NCBI GenBank assembly: GCA_947488345.1 | Contig: CANKZQ010000002.1 | Span: 124,001 to 188,000, forward strand | From: an uncultured Flavobacteriaceae bacterium | GTDB lineage: Bacteria; Bacteroidota; Bacteroidia; Flavobacteriales; Flavobacteriaceae | DNA length: 64,000 bases | Reading direction: 5' to 3' | Shown: positions 62,401 to 64,000 of the stretch, one piece after another | Position numbering within the stretch: the stretch's first letter is position 1 | Layout of the letters: every line of letters begins with the position of its first letter | The notes under the pieces: generated by a model | What the model was told of the DNA's origin: nothing | Database searches by the model: none | What the model saw: only the letters and a program-made list of their open reading frames with translations | Made by a program: the position numbers and the translations under genes

Positions 62401-63255
62401 GAAGCGAAACAAAGAGCGTCTGCAAAACCTGAAAATGCAGATATGTATTATCTCGCCTGTCGATGTATTGAAGATGAAAACATGAAAAATGATGCCTTTA
62501 TAAAAGGTCATATGCAATGGAAAGATAACAGATGGTTAGCTTTTGCTGCCGCTTATACCTATGCAGAAAGAGGCGATTGGAGTAAATCTTATGAAGCTTT
62601 CACTATTTTGGCGCAACAAGAGGATGCTTTGTCAGAACGGTTAAGTTTAGATGCAGAAAGGGTTCGACGTTTCTACGCATCTAAAGCGAAAGATGCATCA
62701 AAATATTCAGATTATTTAATTCCAAGTCAGGAAGTAACTTTTTATAATGATCTAGAAAAAGGAAGTCTCCCTAATTTGAAAAATGACCCGAATAACGCTT
62801 ATTATTTATTATCGCAAGGGAAATTTGATGAATCGAAGGTATTTGCTAGTAATTATGAAGTCTATGAACCTTATGTTTTGCGTTTATTAGCAGCGTCGAA
62901 AGGCGTTAAAAAAGAGCTTATTGAACAAGCCCTACAATTGCCCGACGATGTTGGTATTAATTATAATACTGTTTGGTCGGCACTTGGGCTCGCAATTCGT
63001 GAGAACAAAGATACCACGTCATATTTTAAAACACTTGATGAGATAGGTATCCCAAACTCTATAGTAGCACAATTTTGTGAATTGGTGAAAACATCACAAT
63101 TCGAAAAAGCAGCAAACATAATTTCTGGACAAGGTTTTGAAGTACGGGCTAATTTTTATGTTTTGGCAAACACGATATTAAACCAAAAAATACCTCCAAA
63201 ATGGAAAAACTATATCAAAACAATCTTGTTTATAGATCAACGGCCATTTTTGTAG
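59428..63255 (+). CDS. large M48 family metallopeptidase
   Basis: A 1275-residue membrane protein. Two helices near 28-58 and 64-88 precede the peptidase. LAHEFGHFAQRSM gives the zinc motif His172-Glu-Phe-Gly-His176; the third ligand is Glu256 in EFQADLVAV. Another membrane stretch lies at about 212-245. A coiled coil follows at about 477-545 (IDQLKEINEEIEALV), then a further helix near 749-770. The last 500 residues hold a beta region and TPR-like helices. HtpX-type M48 proteins have about 300 residues, so most of this one is extra. It may degrade membrane or periplasmic proteins, with the tail selecting them. Confidence 0.85.
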   Translation: MHSIYTKGPSNVPQGLTRPTKSFKKHVWLSVIGLLLFITLYVVLTIWFARLSFNLFVGKGEWTNYLLAVGFAFLSLFMIKSLFIFTRREKDPLRKYLTEKDEPVLFDYLYKLADEAGAPRPHKVFLTDRVNASVSYDLSIVNLIFPSKKNLEIGLGLVNVLSLGELKAVLAHEFGHFAQRSMLLGRYVYVAQQIAARIVTKRDILDDFLSGLSGIDLRIAWIGWILSILVWAIRSLIETCFSVVAIAERALSREMEFQADLVAVSLTGSDALMHALYKLQIADEAYANALDVVNSELNNKKAIYNMYALQSNFIAKMAFILKNPSYGKSPVVRDVEPASHRIFATRTYNPPQMWATHPADRDREENAKRVYISAEIDNRSSKDLLSDSRKYEVEMTAALIATAKVKTEVLPEEEGIAIQDKKYFNWTFLDAKYNSSFLNRYAFINFEKADDLYDIDVTLEEATNQFQDLYNDSIASQIDQLKEINEEIEALVIAQNEVVTAEKRIITHRGEQIKRKDIPEIITSLKKEEKTLRDELSLHDKRCRALHYEAAKQVGAGWSEYLKSLATLVHYAEHGITNLQDCSRKYNNVLAVAFADGQVSSSELSEIILSGNVYYAAIRKIYNNSNAIRLDQELLKKLGLKTYSEAFEKFTLGRADKENINDWMRVIDGWAAHALQMLEKLRNVALEQLLDVEEQVKTAYLQGNSLNNVVPERLTLVASYDTLVPGKERAIQRKLNFWNRFFIGDGLFPSITRFGISASMILGALFLGNYSQKSVLHLYNGLATTVNVEINEETIQLAPHSHEEFPINYGADYSIVTSNSMGHKIEELTSDFTDPSKEYVYNIANAGTFIEYPVFYGYSRDVSGKDTYLGAKKWFSTDVDYVLTDPPESISLSSSSSGERRDGLIAYSNVDPGNILSVTENMEEAQKMITSHVTWDLSESKNLLKWMDQLYRVENGLSIIKERLKRNENEVYSLRALQNQADSIQRVEICTEAKQRASAKPENADMYYLACRCIEDENMKNDAFIKGHMQWKDNRWLAFAAAYTYAERGDWSKSYEAFTILAQQEDALSERLSLDAERVRRFYASKAKDASKYSDYLIPSQEVTFYNDLEKGSLPNLKNDPNNAYYLLSQGKFDESKVFASNYEVYEPYVLRLLAASKGVKKELIEQALQLPDDVGINYNTVWSALGLAIRENKDTTSYFKTLDEIGIPNSIVAQFCELVKTSQFEKAANIISGQGFEVRANFYVLANTILNQKIPPKWKNYIKTILFIDQRPFL

Positions 63256-63266
63256 AAGGATACTTG

Positions 63267-64000
63267 TTACACCACTTTTTCGATTTTTCCACCGGCAGAA
63301 TCATACCATTTTTTTCGTTCGGTCTCGTCGTTTAAAAATCGTTTGATAATATTTTGAACACGTCCGTTATTTAAGAAGAATGCATGCCAATCGGCCCCAA
63401 TAAATCTAGAATCGACCCAAGTCTCAATACCTCGCTGGTTTACTTTTAATGTAAGAATTGAACTTTTAAAGGCAGTTGCACTTTGATCTGGCACGGTTCC
63501 ATCAGCATTTTTTAGTGGGTCGTGTGTTTCATAGTTAAAGAAGTTTTTCAAATGCTCTTCTTTTTTCTGGATGTGTATTTTGTGTTTCGTTTCAGAATTT
63601 CCGCCACATAACACAATTAGTTTTTTCCTGAAGTTAAGACTACATGTGCTAAAATCAAAAATAAAATTATTCTGATCACGAACTTCTCCTAACTTTTCTA
63701 AGCGATGTGCTATTAATTGATGCTTCGCAATGGTATCTGTCCGTTTCGGATCTACTTTTTGTACCTGTTGCCAAAATGTAGCAAAGTCATATGGATCGAA
63801 ATTTTTCTCTGTATTGGAATCTTCAAAACTATAGGCATCTTTATATACAGGGAGTAACTCATAAACTGCAGGAAAGGTCCGAGCAATTTTCCTAAAATCA
63901 TCACTTGAATTGAACAATCTAGATTTCCCTACCACGAGATTAAAACTAGCTTCTATTGAACCTAGAAAGGGAGGAACGGTAAAAATTACGCGATTGACAA
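63267..64000 (-). CDS. LCAT-like alpha/beta hydrolase, partial (N terminus beyond window)
   Basis: The frame is open from the stop at 63267 to the window edge with no stop upstream of the GTG at 63935, so the gene starts beyond 64000. The visible 244 residues include VIFTVPPFLGSIEAS and ARTFPAVYELLPVYKDAYSF, which match the lecithin:cholesterol acyltransferase branch of alpha/beta hydrolases (PHLGSP-like and R-x-FPS-x-YELLP blocks). The nucleophile Ser is outside the window. Such bacterial proteins are esterases or acyltransferases. Convergent with the M48 gene, 11 bases between stops. Confidence 0.7.
   Translation of the reverse strand, partial: VNRVIFTVPPFLGSIEASFNLVVGKSRLFNSSDDFRKIARTFPAVYELLPVYKDAYSFEDSNTEKNFDPYDFATFWQQVQKVDPKRTDTIAKHQLIAHRLEKLGEVRDQNNFIFDFSTCSLNFRKKLIVLCGGNSETKHKIHIQKKEEHLKNFFNYETHDPLKNADGTVPDQSATAFKSSILTLKVNQRGIETWVDSRFIGADWHAFFLNNGRVQNIIKRFLNDETERKKWYDSAGGKIEKVV

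Noticed and set aside
63267-63935. Complete gene starting at the GTG at 63935
   Set aside because: The frame stays open to base 64000 and the upstream residues continue the LCAT-like pattern, so the gene is cut by the window.

Overview
The window reads as chromosomal DNA from a low-GC member of the Bacteroidota, most likely a marine Flavobacteriaceae. The reasons are: many lipoproteins with short signal peptides, a C-terminal type IX secretion tail on the haloperoxidase, promoters of the Bacteroidota form TTTG-N17-23-TANNTTTG and few Shine-Dalgarno sites, and family content typical of flavobacteria (DUF4251, DUF4956, DUF2490, DUF2461, a CarboxypepD_reg-like protein). About 55 protein genes are tightly packed. 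I see no rRNA, tRNA, insertion sequence, prophage or CRISPR array.

Region by region. 1-2.8 kb: end of an SGNH hydrolase, an EthD-like lipoprotein, a methyltransferase, a rhomboid protease and a pterin carbinolamine dehydratase. 2.8-8.8 kb (minus strand): threonine operon thrA-thrB-thrC followed closely by gcvT and the dehydratase. A Thr/Ile-rich 31-codon leader ORF lies in front of thrA, directly under a good promoter. 8.9-13.1 kb: a secreted Xaa-Pro aminopeptidase, lysA and pepT. 13.2-17.5 kb: two tandem mosaic lipoprotein paralogues, another lipoprotein and an Asp-box (BNR/YCF48-like) lipoprotein. 17.6-26.7 kb: a patatin-like lipase, then a complete histidine operon hisG-hisD-orf-hisC-hisB-hisH-hisA-hisF-hisIE. 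A His-codon leader peptide and an intrinsic attenuator precede hisG; an unrelated exported protein sits between hisD and hisC, and a three-armed palindromic repeat sits between hisF and hisIE.

26.7-40.3 kb: DUF1853, a VWA/AAA+ chelatase-like pair, DUF2461, DUF72, a secreted intradiol-dioxygenase-like protein, a thioesterase, an M19 dipeptidase, a carboxypeptidase-regulatory-like protein, a DEAD-box RNA helicase with a half-length DUF1456 protein, and an SF2 DNA/RNA helicase. 40.3-52 kb: a T9SS-exported vanadium haloperoxidase-like PAP2 protein, a DUF4956/DUF2490 pair, a Crp/Fnr regulator with a CRP-type recognition helix, and a lamin-tail/spondin lipoprotein. The promoter of that lipoprotein is abutted by a CRP-like palindrome. 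An S4 RNA-binding protein, topoisomerase III, an EamA transporter and a peroxiredoxin-like protein follow. 52-64 kb: a LamG lipoprotein, a 1136-residue propeller-amidohydrolase fusion, a DUF4251 lipoprotein, a sugar phosphate isomerase-like protein, two small secreted proteins, a 1275-residue M48 metallopeptidase, and (convergent, running off the edge) an LCAT-like alpha/beta hydrolase.

The strongest new signals are regulatory: the two amino-acid leader peptides and the Crp palindrome/promoter pair. The mosaic lipoprotein duplication, the gene inserted in the his operon and the large M48 protein also stand out. All calls come from reading the sequence; no database search was run.
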